51,840 nt of DNA from Streptomyces sp. MZ04 (GCF_004684775.1 NZ_SRIC01000026.1:1-51840), one strand, 5' to 3'; shown: positions 35,679 to 43,993, numbered from the stretch's first letter. The notes: generated by a model from the letters alone, not told the origin. A program made the numbers and translations.

Positions 35679-37463
35679 ATGAGCGAGGAACGAGCCGCGG
35701 ATCCACTCGCGTACCGAGTGGTCCTGCCCATCCGCGACACCACGTCCGCCGAGGTCTTCGACCAGTCGCGCGCGGTCCTCGGCAACTGGCTCAGCTCCAA
35801 GGGCTACCCCTGGAGCCCGGCCTCCGGCCTGTCCAGTGTCGGAGACGGTACGACGCTCTCGTTCGCCTCGACCTACCGTGACGACGGCACACAGCAGGGC
35901 ATGCGCGCCCAGCTCACCGAGGTCGAGCCGGAGCAGGGGCGTACGTGGCGCACGACCGTCACGGCGGCACGGCCCGAACACTCCACGGCCGGGGGCATAC
36001 GCGCGTGGGTGGCCGTGGAGCTCGAGTGCCTGCTGGAGCCCGGCAGGCCGTGGCCGCGCACGAACCCGCCACGGCTGATCCGCGAACTGGTCGAGCGGCT
36101 GCCGGTCGACGACGCCGGGATCGCTGTCGACGCGCAGCCGCTGCGGGTGGGCCCGCGGCAGGTGGCGGAACTCGTCGATGTGCTGTGCGAACCGGATCGC
36201 GCCCTCCCGGTCCTTGTCGCCGTCCAGCCATCCCAGTCGTCCCAGTCGTCCCAGCCGTCTCAGTCGTCCCGGTCGTCTCAGCCCGAACACGAGCAGTGGG
36301 AACGCGAGTTGGGCAGGCTGGCCCGCAGGGTCTGCGGCGTCGCCATGGTCTATCACCTCAGCCCGGAGGCGGCCGCCGCGCTGAACCGGGAGCTCACCTT
36401 CCACGGTGTCGGCCCCGGATCGGTCCGTACGTTCCTGACCGGGGTCGACCCGGCGTCGGCCGCCGACTCCGGGCGGCACCGCGTCATGTCGTTCCAGCGC
36501 CTGCGCCAGGATCCGGGTCCCGCCTACCGCATCCTCACCCTCAACGGACACACCCCGGCGCTCCGCAGACCCCTCCCGCGGACGCTGGGCGCCGACGCGT
36601 TCCCCGAGATCGACCCGGCCGAGTGGAGCAGGCTGCGCGGCGCGGAGGAGTCGGCGCGCAAGACCGTCTCGCTGGACGCCGACGCCGGCGCCACCCTCAG
36701 CGCCGAGCTGCGCACGACATCCTTGGCACTGACCGGCGCGGTGCGGCAACTGGAGCGCCTGGAGAGCGAGTTGCGGCACGAACGGCTGCGCGCCCAGGAG
36801 CTCGAGGTGCAGTACCAGCAAGCGGACGGCCGTGCGGACGACGAGGTGGCCGACCACGACCACACCACGCGGCAGCTCAGCTTCGCCGAGCAGCGCGTTC
36901 GCGAACTCCAGCGCAGGCTGTCCGCCGCCGAAGCGGCGGAGGAGGCCTGGCGTTCGATCGAACTCGACGACGACCCCTTGTCCATCGAAGCGTTCCTGGA
37001 CCTTCTCGGCGGCCTCCCCTATGTCGAGTTCAGCGGCCGCCGCGACGACGCGCTGGAGCTCGACGACCACATGAAGGCCAGCACCTGGGCCGCCAAGGCG
37101 TGGCGTGCCGCCCGCGCGCTCAACGACTACGCCCACCGACGCGTGGAGGAGAGCTATGACCGCAACTTCCGCGAGTTCTGTCTGACCCCGCCCCAGGGTG
37201 TGTACACCGTCTCCGCCAACCAAGTGGCGCTGCGCGAATCCGACTCCGTCGCATCGCACGCGAAGATGCGCGCCCAGCGCGAGCTGCCGGTCCCCGCCTC
37301 GGTGAACCCCACGAAGAAGATCTTCATGGGCGCCCATCTCAAGCTGGACCACAAGGGCACGGTCTCTCCGCGCCTGCACTTCCACGACGACACGGGCGGC
37401 GCCACGGGCAAGATCTGGATCGGCTACCTGGGGCCGCACCTGACGACCACGCTCTCGAACTGA
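35679..37463 (+). CDS. Uncharacterised coiled-coil protein, last gene of the nuclease/helicase operon
   Basis: A 594-residue protein I cannot name. The N-terminal 170 residues are globular. Residues about 185-202 are a Ser/Gln/Pro linker from a 9-bp DNA repeat. A globular region (RRVCGVAMVYHLSPEAAAAL, then SFQRLRQDPGPAYRILTLNG) comes next. Residues about 335-425 form a long coiled coil (LRTTSLALTGAVRQLERLES onward). Two helical segments follow (SIEAFLDLLGGLPYVEFSGR; AKAWRAARALNDYAHRRVEE), and a beta-rich C-terminus ends in KIWIGYLGPHLTTTLSN. It starts 110 bp after the helicase, so it is probably in the same operon but less tightly coupled. The architecture suggests a sensor or scaffold; this is only a guess. 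Confidence 0.8.
   Translation: MSEERAADPLAYRVVLPIRDTTSAEVFDQSRAVLGNWLSSKGYPWSPASGLSSVGDGTTLSFASTYRDDGTQQGMRAQLTEVEPEQGRTWRTTVTAARPEHSTAGGIRAWVAVELECLLEPGRPWPRTNPPRLIRELVERLPVDDAGIAVDAQPLRVGPRQVAELVDVLCEPDRALPVLVAVQPSQSSQSSQPSQSSRSSQPEHEQWERELGRLARRVCGVAMVYHLSPEAAAALNRELTFHGVGPGSVRTFLTGVDPASAADSGRHRVMSFQRLRQDPGPAYRILTLNGHTPALRRPLPRTLGADAFPEIDPAEWSRLRGAEESARKTVSLDADAGATLSAELRTTSLALTGAVRQLERLESELRHERLRAQELEVQYQQADGRADDEVADHDHTTRQLSFAEQRVRELQRRLSAAEAAEEAWRSIELDDDPLSIEAFLDLLGGLPYVEFSGRRDDALELDDHMKASTWAAKAWRAARALNDYAHRRVEESYDRNFREFCLTPPQGVYTVSANQVALRESDSVASHAKMRAQRELPVPASVNPTKKIFMGAHLKLDHKGTVSPRLHFHDDTGGATGKIWIGYLGPHLTTTLSN
36231..36281 (+). repeat. 9-bp coding repeat (SQS linker)
   Basis: About 5.7 copies of tcccagtcg with small changes, encoding a Ser-Gln-Ser rich linker between two domains of the coiled-coil protein. 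The number of copies could vary between strains. Confidence 0.85.
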
Positions 37464-37514
37464 GCCCCCTTAAGCTGTCCCGGCAAGGACGGGCAGAAGC
37501 GGCGAGGAGACGAC

Positions 37515-37990
37515 GTGACAGGCGGCGCGGACCAGGTCAAGGCGGGGATCCGGGCGCGGATCGGCCAGGTGCGCGAAGAGCTCGTCGGGCTCAGCCGGCG
37601 CATCCACGGCCACCCGGAGAGCGCCTTCGAGGAGCGGCGGGCCGCCGGGTGGTGTGCCGATGTGCTGCGCGACCACGGCTTCGCGGTGACCGCTCCCGCG
37701 TACGGGCTCGAGACCGCCTTCGAGGCCACCGTGGGCTCGGGTCCGGTGACCGTCGCGCTGGCCTGTGAGTACGACGCGCTGCCGGGGATGGGGCATGCCT
37801 GCGGGCACAAACGGCGTCCGCGCCGCGCGCCGAGGACTGGCTGACGCGCGAGGCACGGGCGCCGTACATCAGTGGTGGGATCGACAACCACGATGTGGAC
37901 TGTCTGCACCCGGAGTTGACCCAGCCGCGGCGTCTCGACGAGATCTGCGCCGTCCTCGCCACCCGACTCAAGGAGCTGGACCACGCATGA
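37515..37990 (+). pseudogene. Chimeric relic: truncated M20 peptidase/amidohydrolase joined to an orphan C-terminal reading frame
   Basis: From GTG 37515 the first 97 codons encode a good N-terminus of an M20 amidohydrolase (RIHGHPESAFEERRAAG, then EYDALPGMGHACGH). Real members are about 400 residues, but here the frame breaks right after GHACGH (about 37810) and stops at 37844. From about 37814 a different frame, ending at 37990, reads smoothly as APRAEDWLTREARAPYISGG then IDNHDVDCLHPELTQPRR and ends in LKELDHA. Its tail looks like the end of a larger enzyme, perhaps an NRPS terminal domain, because it overlaps the MbtH start as ATGA. A deletion that joined two unrelated genes explains this best. 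Confidence 0.7.
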
Positions 37991-38184
37991 CGACCACACC
38001 CGGCCCCTTCGATCCGGCCGGCCAGGACGACCCCGCCGAGCCGACCCATCTGGTCCTGGAGAACGCGCTCGGCGAGCACTCCCTGTGGCCGGTGTTCCGT
38101 CCGGCCCCCGAGGGATGGCGGGCGGTGTACGGCCCCGAGCCGTACGGCCGTTGCGTGGCCCGCCTCCAGGATCCGCCCGCGTGA
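37987..38184 (+). CDS. MbtH-like NRPS accessory protein
   Basis: A 65-residue MbtH protein. THLVLENALGEHSLWPVFRP and EGWRAVYGPE match the family (N-x-E-x-Q-Y/H-S-x-W-P and the following G-W), although the end is shorter than usual and lacks the full Trp-Thr-Asp-x-R-P segment; it finishes CVARLQDPPA. MbtH proteins activate NRPS adenylation domains. No NRPS gene remains nearby, so it is either an orphan or serves one elsewhere. It overlaps the relic upstream and the PPTase downstream (GTGA). Confidence 0.85.
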   Translation: MTTTPGPFDPAGQDDPAEPTHLVLENALGEHSLWPVFRPAPEGWRAVYGPEPYGRCVARLQDPPA

Positions 38185-38822
38185 CGGAGCTCGAACTCGT
38201 CCGCCCGGCCCCGCTCCCGGACATCGACGTCTGTGTACTCGATGCACTCGATGTACTCGATGCCGAGGAGCGGCGCCGGTCGGCGGCGTTGCGGCGTCCT
38301 GCCGACCGTGCGGTGTACGTGGCGGCGCACACCGCGCTGCGGCGCAGGCTCGGCGCGTACCTCTCCGTCGACCCAACGGCGGTGGAGCTGGTGCGTCTGC
38401 CGTGCCCCGGATGCGGCGGCCCGCACGGCCGTCCCGCCGTGGCCGGGGGCGCGGGCCCGCACTTCTCGCTGTCGCACACGGACGGCCTTGCCCTGCTCGC
38501 CTTCGCGGACCGTCCGGTCGGCGTCGACATCGAGCGGCTGCCCGCGGCGGGCGTGGTGAACGACGTGGCGGCGGCCCTGCACCCCCGGGAGCGGGCCGAA
38601 CTGGCCGCGCTCCCGGCCCCCGAGCGGCCGCCCGCCTTCGCCCGCTGCTGGACCCGCAAGGAGGCGTGCCTCAAGGGAACGGGTGCGGGTCTCGCCGGTG
38701 ACGGGATGACGGCACTGCTGGTGGGGACGGGGTCCGCGCCGACGCCGGTGCCGGGCTGGACGGTGACGGACGTGGCCGTCCCCGAGGGTTACGCGGCGGC
38801 GGTGGCGGTCGCCGCCGCCTGA
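38181..38822 (+). CDS. 4'-phosphopantetheinyl transferase, Sfp type
   Basis: A 213-residue PPTase with FSLSHTDGLALLAF, PVGVDIERLP (magnesium-binding Asp and Glu) and the W-x-x-K-E-A-x-x-K motif in CWTRKEACLKGTGAG. It would load carrier proteins of an NRPS or PKS. GTG at 38181 overlaps the mbtH stop. Codons 19-27 come from a 9-bp repeat (38235-38261) encoding VLDALDVLD. The 3' end overlaps the convergent esterase gene by 34 bp. Confidence 0.92.
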   Translation: MTELELVRPAPLPDIDVCVLDALDVLDAEERRRSAALRRPADRAVYVAAHTALRRRLGAYLSVDPTAVELVRLPCPGCGGPHGRPAVAGGAGPHFSLSHTDGLALLAFADRPVGVDIERLPAAGVVNDVAAALHPRERAELAALPAPERPPAFARCWTRKEACLKGTGAGLAGDGMTALLVGTGSAPTPVPGWTVTDVAVPEGYAAAVAVAAA

Positions 38823-40027
38823 GTGCCAGCCTGCGTGCCAACCTGCGTGCCAACCTGACTGCCAAGCAGACCCACGAGCCCGTCCGCGAGCTCGGTGCGC
38901 CAGCACAGATAGTCGTGCCCGCCGTTGTACTCGCGGTACACGGCGTCGTCGTACCCCTTGTCCCGCAGCGTGTCGCGCAGCCTGCGCAGGGCGGGCAGCG
39001 CGACCCACTCCTGCTCACCGGCCGAGAGCCAGAACCGGACGGGCAGCTTCTCGCTCGCGGCGATGCGTCGGGTCAGCCACTCGGAGCGTTCGAGGTCGGG
39101 GCCGTCGGGCCACCAGAAGGACCCGGACTGGGCAAGGACCCGGCCGAAGCGGTGCGGCGCGGCGACGGCGGCGTAGGCGGCGGTGAGGCCGCCGAGGCTC
39201 TGGCCCGCGACGATGGTGCGGGCAGGGTCGTCGGTCAGCGGGAGCCGCTCGGCCGCCCAGGGCAGCAGTTCGCGCTCCAGGAACCCGACGAAGCGTTCGT
39301 TGCAGGCGAGTTCGGCCCAGCGCAGGTCCGAGCCCAAGGACTCGGGAAGCAGGGCCACCAGCGGCGGGATGCGGCCGTCCGCGATGACGTTGTCCAGAAG
39401 CGCGGCGACATCGAGGCCGGGCTGCCACATCTCGCCGTCCATCAGGACGAGGACGGGCAGGTCGTCCCCGCCGCCCGGCGGCTCGTACACATGCACGGGC
39501 CGCTCATTGCCGAGCAGTTCACTGCGGACGGTGTGGGTACTGACGGCGCCGCGCGCGACGCCATCGCGCCGCTGCCAGTCGTCGCCACGCGGAGCCTGCG
39601 GCAGCTCGACGTACGAGACCGGATCGCCGCCCCAACGCCGGGTCAGGGTCCGGGAGTTCAGCGGATCTCCCTGCTGGCACCCACGCAGCCAGGCCCAGTA
39701 CTCGCCATCGGCCCGCGGTCCTTCGCCCTCGTCCACGCAGAGGGTGTACGTGGCCCGCCAGTCGGCGCGCATCCGGACCGACCAGTGCCAGATGTCGGTG
39801 CCCGGTACGCGCTCCATCAGATTGCGCGCGAGGTCACGCGGATCGACGACCTTGTTCGGGAGTACGAGGACGGCGCGCGTCGCCTCGCTTCCCCGCCACA
39901 GGAAGGTGACCACCCGGTGGTCGGCATCGCCCTGCGGATCGGGCTCGACGATCGGCGTCCCGCCCGCGGCCCGCACGTCCCCCCAGAAGTCGCCCTGCTC
40001 CACGGCCCGGTGCACGGCCCGGTCCAC
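38789..40027 (-). CDS. Enterochelin (catecholate siderophore) esterase, Fes type; N-terminus uncertain or frameshifted
   Basis: The 412-residue body has the Fes N-terminal domain (FWGDVRAAGGTPIVEPDPQG, then HRVVTFLWRG) and an alpha/beta-hydrolase domain with nucleophile Ser in VAGQSLGGLTAAYA and the catalytic His in YNGGHDYLCWR. It would hydrolyse ferric catecholate siderophores in the cytoplasm to free iron. No good start codon exists in this frame: GTG at 40027 is the first usable one and lacks a ribosome binding site. By contrast, ATG at 40116 has a perfect GGAGG 7 bases upstream but lies in another frame. A one-base deletion between them would explain this. The C-terminal tail QVGTQVGTQAGTQ comes from a 12-bp repeat. 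Confidence 0.75.
   Translation of the reverse strand: MDRAVHRAVEQGDFWGDVRAAGGTPIVEPDPQGDADHRVVTFLWRGSEATRAVLVLPNKVVDPRDLARNLMERVPGTDIWHWSVRMRADWRATYTLCVDEGEGPRADGEYWAWLRGCQQGDPLNSRTLTRRWGGDPVSYVELPQAPRGDDWQRRDGVARGAVSTHTVRSELLGNERPVHVYEPPGGGDDLPVLVLMDGEMWQPGLDVAALLDNVIADGRIPPLVALLPESLGSDLRWAELACNERFVGFLERELLPWAAERLPLTDDPARTIVAGQSLGGLTAAYAAVAAPHRFGRVLAQSGSFWWPDGPDLERSEWLTRRIAASEKLPVRFWLSAGEQEWVALPALRRLRDTLRDKGYDDAVYREYNGGHDYLCWRTELADGLVGLLGSQVGTQVGTQAGTQAAATATAAA
38824..38859. repeat. 12-bp tandem repeat in the esterase 3' end
   Basis: tgccagcctgcg, tgccaacctgcg and tgccaacctgac follow one another directly after the PPTase stop codon and encode the QVGT repeats of the esterase on the minus strand. 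Confidence 0.85.
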
Positions 40028-40137
40028 CCAGGCACTGGACGCGCGCTCGACGGGCCGCGGCCGTGCGATGCGGGGCGGCCGGCGGGTGGTCCCTCGGGCG
40101 GAGCGGTCAGCGGCATGGGGAGGCCTCCAGGAGTCGA

Positions 40138-40151
40138 TAAGGGTGACCTTA
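40138..40151. promoter_or_regulatory. Candidate iron box upstream of the siderophore esterase gene
   Basis: taagggtgacctta has 5-bp inverted arms TAAGG/CCTTA and partly resembles DmdR-type iron boxes (TTAGGT...ACCTAA). It overlaps a possible minus-strand -10 box (TAAGGT). It lies 22 bp upstream of the ATG at 40116. Iron repression would fit a siderophore esterase. Confidence 0.4.
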
Positions 40152-40240
40152 CTTGAGAGGCGCCTTCGCAGGTCGGCCAGGCCCCGGAGCCAGCGGCCCG
40201 AAAGCCGGAAAAGCGGCGACGCCGCTGTACATTGCCGCCT

Positions 40241-41110
40241 ATGTCGATACCGAACCCGCCGCAGCCGGGCCCGTACCAGCAGAACCCGAATCCGTACCAG
40301 CAGCCCCCGGGAGCGGTGTCGCCTCAGCCTTACGGCCAGCAGCCGGGCGCCTATGCCCAGCAGCCCGGCCCGTACGCCCAGCAGCCCGGCCCTTACGGCC
40401 GGCCGCCCGCTCCGGTGGGCGGCCCGCCGGCGCCTCCGGCCGGTCCGCGCAAGCCGACGCCGGGATGGGTCTGGGGACTCGGCGGCGTCGTCGTGGCGTC
40501 GGCCCTGTGGGCGGGGGCGCTCTTCGCCACCGGCAGCCTCGGCTCGTCCGACGGCGGTGGCGGCGAAGCGGATCTCGCCGGCTACCAGTTCACGAAGAAC
40601 CTCTGCGACGCCACGAAGCTCGAGGCGTTCCAGAAGGAGTACGACCTCGACACGGACTCCACCGCGACCACGCACTACGGCTCCCGGCAGAAGGGTCTCG
40701 ACCAGGGCTACTGCAGCCACAAGCTGAAGGACCCGGAGGCGGCGGCCGACTCGTACGCGAGCACGTACGTCTACTCAACCGCCCGGTGGCACAAGGCGAG
40801 TGACCCGGCGGGCGAGTTCGCCTCGGAGTGGAAGGGGTTCGAGGACCAGTCGCAGAAGACGTACGGCTATACGACGAAGGCCGTGAGCGGCATGGGCGAC
40901 GAGGCGTACCTGGTGACCGAGAAGAGCGGCACGGACAAGGACTCCCTCACCAGCATGACGCTCGCCGTGCGCGAGGGCTGGTTCACCGCCGAGATGCACT
41001 GGAGCTCGTACGGCGCCCCGGACGACAAGAAGACGCAGCCGAAGGCGGCGGAGATCGAGACGATGCTCAAGGCCGACACACGCGCGGCGATGGGGACCCT
41101 CAAGAAGTAG
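40241..41110 (+). CDS. Membrane-anchored protein with Pro/Gln/Tyr-rich N-terminus
   Basis: A 289-residue protein typical of Actinobacteria. Residues about 1-70 are a cytoplasmic disordered tail with PYAQQPGPY-like repeats. Residues about 77-98 form one transmembrane helix (WGLGGVVVASALWAGALFAT), followed by a Gly/Ser linker and an extracytoplasmic domain of about 185 residues with two cysteines (NLCDATK, GYCSHKL). The function is unknown. ATG at 40241 has no ribosome binding site; TACATT lies 7 bases upstream, so the transcript may be leaderless. Confidence 0.85.
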   Translation: MSIPNPPQPGPYQQNPNPYQQPPGAVSPQPYGQQPGAYAQQPGPYAQQPGPYGRPPAPVGGPPAPPAGPRKPTPGWVWGLGGVVVASALWAGALFATGSLGSSDGGGGEADLAGYQFTKNLCDATKLEAFQKEYDLDTDSTATTHYGSRQKGLDQGYCSHKLKDPEAAADSYASTYVYSTARWHKASDPAGEFASEWKGFEDQSQKTYGYTTKAVSGMGDEAYLVTEKSGTDKDSLTSMTLAVREGWFTAEMHWSSYGAPDDKKTQPKAAEIETMLKADTRAAMGTLKK

Positions 41111-41122
41111 GGGGCTGCCGGT

Positions 41123-41578
41123 TCAGGGGCGCGGCCACGGGTGCCCTTCGAGCCGCTCGATGTCGCCGTTGAAGCGCTGGAGGTAGGTGGCGAAGGCGGC
41201 CACCTCCTCCGGTGACCAGTCGCTGAACACCTTCTCCAGGCCCCGGGTGTAATCGGCGCGGTCGGCGTCGAGTTGGTGTTCGCCTTCGGCGGAGATGCGG
41301 AACTTGCGGGCCAGGCCGCCGTCGGGGTCGGGGATGCGCTCGACGAGTCCGGCGCGCAGCATGGCCGCCGTCTGCCGGTTGAGGGTGGAGGCGTCGAGTC
41401 CGAAGGCCTCACTGAGCTGGCCGATCGACATCGGGCCGTCCATCTGGATGCGGCTGAGCAGGACGTACGCACTGCGGTCGAGGCGCCCGCCGGTGGCGCG
41501 CGTCCGGGGGTTGTACAGGTGCGAGTGCCGCCCGAGCAGCATGGTCTCGAATTCGACCCGGCCAACGGGCTTGTCCAT
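41123..41578 (-). CDS. MarR-family transcriptional regulator
   Basis: A 151-residue MarR protein: RSAYVLLSRIQMDGPMSIGQLSEAFGLDASTLNRQTAAML is the winged helix-turn-helix and the ends form the dimerisation helices. ATG at 41578 has GGAGG 9 bases upstream. It is divergent from an MFS exporter and an SDR gene, with a cluster of short palindromes between them. It probably represses both directions and is released by a compound that the exporter removes. Confidence 0.92.
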   Translation of the reverse strand: MDKPVGRVEFETMLLGRHSHLYNPRTRATGGRLDRSAYVLLSRIQMDGPMSIGQLSEAFGLDASTLNRQTAAMLRAGLVERIPDPDGGLARKFRISAEGEHQLDADRADYTRGLEKVFSDWSPEEVAAFATYLQRFNGDIERLEGHPWPRP

Positions 41579-41644
41579 GTGAGGCATCCTCCGACTCCCG
41601 GTGCTCTTCAGGGCAGGGCTGCCCTCACCGGCCCTGCCGCACAT

Positions 41645-41694
41645 GATGCATCGTACTCCGCGTATGCATGCTGCATGTCATATGTATAGTGCAC
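41645..41694. promoter_or_regulatory. MarR-MFS intergenic palindrome cluster and MFS -10 box
   Basis: In 50 bp there are gatgcatc (41645-41652), catgctgcatg (41667-41677), catatg (41679-41684) and gtgcac (41689-41694). A strong -10 box TATAGT lies at 41685-41690 pointing to the MFS gene. The region is A+T-rich for this genome. MarR dimers commonly bind such sites. Confidence 0.5.
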
Positions 41695-41742
41695 ATCATC
41701 CTGTGGGGCCGAAGGCGTCGTGCAGAGCCGAGGGAGAAACCA

Positions 41743-43191
41743 GTGGTCGGATCAGAGCCCGAGGTGCGCCCGGGGCGCATCATCGGCGTACTCGCCCTCG
41801 CGGGCATCGTCGCCGCGGTCATGCAGACGCTGGTGGTGCCGCTCATCGGCGACCTGCCGAGCATGCTCGACACCTCCGCGTCGAACGCGTCCTGGGTGGT
41901 CACCGCCACGCTGCTGTCGGCGGCGGTGGCGACTCCGGTGGCCGGGCGGCTCGGCGACATGTACGGCAAGCGCCGCATGCTCCTGGTCTCCGTACTGCCG
42001 CTCGTCGCGGGCTCGGTGGTCTGCGCGCTGTCCTCATCCGTCGTACCGATGATCGTCGGGCGCGGTCTGCAGGGCCTCGGCATGGGCGTGGTGCCGCTGG
42101 GCGTCAGCCTGCTGCGTGACGTACTGCCGCCCGAGCGCCTCGGCTCCTCCATCGCCTTGATGAGCGCGTCCATGGGCGTGGGCGGCGCGCTCGGCCTGCC
42201 GTTCTCGGCGGCGGTCGCCGAGAACGCCAGCTGGCGCGTGCTGTTCTGGGTCGCCGCCGCGCTGAGCCTTCTGGTCGGCGTGCTGGCCTGGCGGTTCGTA
42301 CCCGCGGGGCGGGTGCGCGCCACGTCCGGCCGCTTCGATCTCCTGGGCGCGATCGGCCTCGGCACCGGCCTGATCTGTCTGCTGCTCGCCGTGTCCAAGG
42401 GCTCCGACTGGGGCTGGGCGAGCGGGACGACGCTCGGTCTGTTCGCCGCGGCCGTGGTCGTGCTGCTCGCCTGGGGGGTGTGGGAGCTGCGCAGCGCCGA
42501 GCCGCTGGTCGACCTGCGCGTCACCGCACGCCCGCAGGTCCTGATGACCAACGCGGCCTCGGTGCTCGTCGGTTTCGCGATGTACGCCCAGTCGCTCGTC
42601 GTGCCCCAGCTGCTTCAACTGCCCGAGGCCACCGGCTACGGCCTGGGGCAGTCCATGATGGCCATGGGTCTGTGGATGGCCCCGGCGGGCCTGATGATGA
42701 TGGCCCTCGCCCCGCTCGGCGCGAAGCTCTCGGCGGCCCGCGGCCCCAAGGTCACGCTGTCCGTCGGCAGCCTGGTCATCTCCGTCGGCTACGCCTCGTC
42801 GCTGCTCCTGCTCGGCTCGACCTGGGGCCTGCTGGCCGTGACCATCGTCTGCAACGCGGGTGTCGGCCTGGCGTACGGGGCGATGCCGGCCCTGATCATG
42901 GGTGCGGTGCCGCAGGAGGAGACCGCGTCGGCCAACAGCTTCAACACGCTGATGCGTTCGATCGGCAGCTCCGTGTCGGCCGCCGTGATCGGTGTGGTCC
43001 TCGCGCAGCTGACGACGGACTTCGGCGGCCACCTGCTGCCGTCCGAGGACGGCTTCCGTGTCGCCATGCTGATGGGCTGCGGGGTGGCCCTCGCGGCGGC
43101 GGCCGTCGCCTCCCTCATTCCCGTACGACCGATGAATGCCGTGCCCGAGCCGGAAGTTGACGCCGAGGCGACGGCGGCGGCCTCATCATGA
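41743..43191 (+). CDS. MFS drug exporter (DHA2-like)
   Basis: A 482-residue transporter with about 14 predicted helices. Motif A GRLGDMYGKRRM lies between helices 2 and 3, and the motif C-like region is SLLRDVLPPERLGSSIALMS with GGALGLPFS. This fits proton-coupled drug exporters. GTG at 41743 has AGGGAG 7 bases upstream. The stop overlaps the SDR start as ATGA. It is controlled, by position, by the divergent MarR regulator. Confidence 0.92.
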   Translation: MVGSEPEVRPGRIIGVLALAGIVAAVMQTLVVPLIGDLPSMLDTSASNASWVVTATLLSAAVATPVAGRLGDMYGKRRMLLVSVLPLVAGSVVCALSSSVVPMIVGRGLQGLGMGVVPLGVSLLRDVLPPERLGSSIALMSASMGVGGALGLPFSAAVAENASWRVLFWVAAALSLLVGVLAWRFVPAGRVRATSGRFDLLGAIGLGTGLICLLLAVSKGSDWGWASGTTLGLFAAAVVVLLAWGVWELRSAEPLVDLRVTARPQVLMTNAASVLVGFAMYAQSLVVPQLLQLPEATGYGLGQSMMAMGLWMAPAGLMMMALAPLGAKLSAARGPKVTLSVGSLVISVGYASSLLLLGSTWGLLAVTIVCNAGVGLAYGAMPALIMGAVPQEETASANSFNTLMRSIGSSVSAAVIGVVLAQLTTDFGGHLLPSEDGFRVAMLMGCGVALAAAAVASLIPVRPMNAVPEPEVDAEATAAASS

Positions 43192-43955
43192 GCCAGGTGA
43201 GGGACTTCGCGGGCCGCAGCGTCATCGTCACCGGGGCGGGTTCCGGCATCGGCCGGGCCACCGCGCTCGCCTTCGCCGAGCAGGGGGCGAAGGTGGTCGT
43301 GGCCGATCTGAACGCCGAGGGTGCCGCGTCGGTGGCCGCCGAGGTCGAGTCGGGCGGAGGCACGGCGGTCACGGTCGTGGGCGACCTCAGCGAGCAGACG
43401 GTGGTCGACTCGGTCGTCGCCACCGCCCTCGAGGCGTTCGGCGGCATCGACGTGCTGGTCAACAACGCCGGGATCATGGACACCATGTCGGCCGCCGCCG
43501 ATGTGACCGACGCCGAGTGGGAGCGGGTCCTCCGGATCAATCTGACCGCCCCGTTCCTGCTGACCCGGGCCGCGCTGCCGCACATGCTGGAGGCCGGCCG
43601 GGGCGCCATCGTGTTCACCGCCTCCGAGGCCTCGCTGCGCGGCAGCGCCGCCGGAGCCGCGTACACCGCCTCCAAGCACGGCATCGCGGGCCTGACCAAG
43701 TCCCTCGCGGTGACGTACCGGAACAAGGGCATCCGCGCCAACGCGATCGCCCCCGGCGGCACGATCACCAACATCCGCGTCGATGTCGACCCGGACGCCC
43801 CGGGTCCCCAGGCGCTCGGCGCCTACATGGGCAACGTGGGGCAGCCCGCGGCGGCCGAGACGCAGGCCGCCGCGATCGTGTTCCTCGCCTCCGACGCGGC
43901 CCGCAACATCAACGGCGTCGTCCTGCCGGTGGACGGCGGGTGGTCGGCGGTCTGA
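43188..43955 (+). CDS. Short-chain dehydrogenase/reductase (SDR)
   Basis: A 255-residue classical SDR: TGAGSGIGRATAL cofactor motif (residues about 14-26), VADLN at the end of strand 2 (favouring NAD), NNAGI, and catalytic Tyr/Lys in AAYTASKHG. The C-terminal NGVVLPVDGGWSAV is normal. It is translationally coupled to the MFS gene, so it may modify the same compound that is exported. Confidence 0.93.
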   Translation: MSQVRDFAGRSVIVTGAGSGIGRATALAFAEQGAKVVVADLNAEGAASVAAEVESGGGTAVTVVGDLSEQTVVDSVVATALEAFGGIDVLVNNAGIMDTMSAAADVTDAEWERVLRINLTAPFLLTRAALPHMLEAGRGAIVFTASEASLRGSAAGAAYTASKHGIAGLTKSLAVTYRNKGIRANAIAPGGTITNIRVDVDPDAPGPQALGAYMGNVGQPAAAETQAAAIVFLASDAARNINGVVLPVDGGWSAV

Positions 43956-43993
43956 CGAAGCGTCACCGCACGGCATCAGGCAGGATGTGCGGC

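Noticed and set aside
37470..37500. Possible terminator after the coiled-coil gene (gtccc ... gggca)
   Set aside because: The arms do not pair well once aligned.
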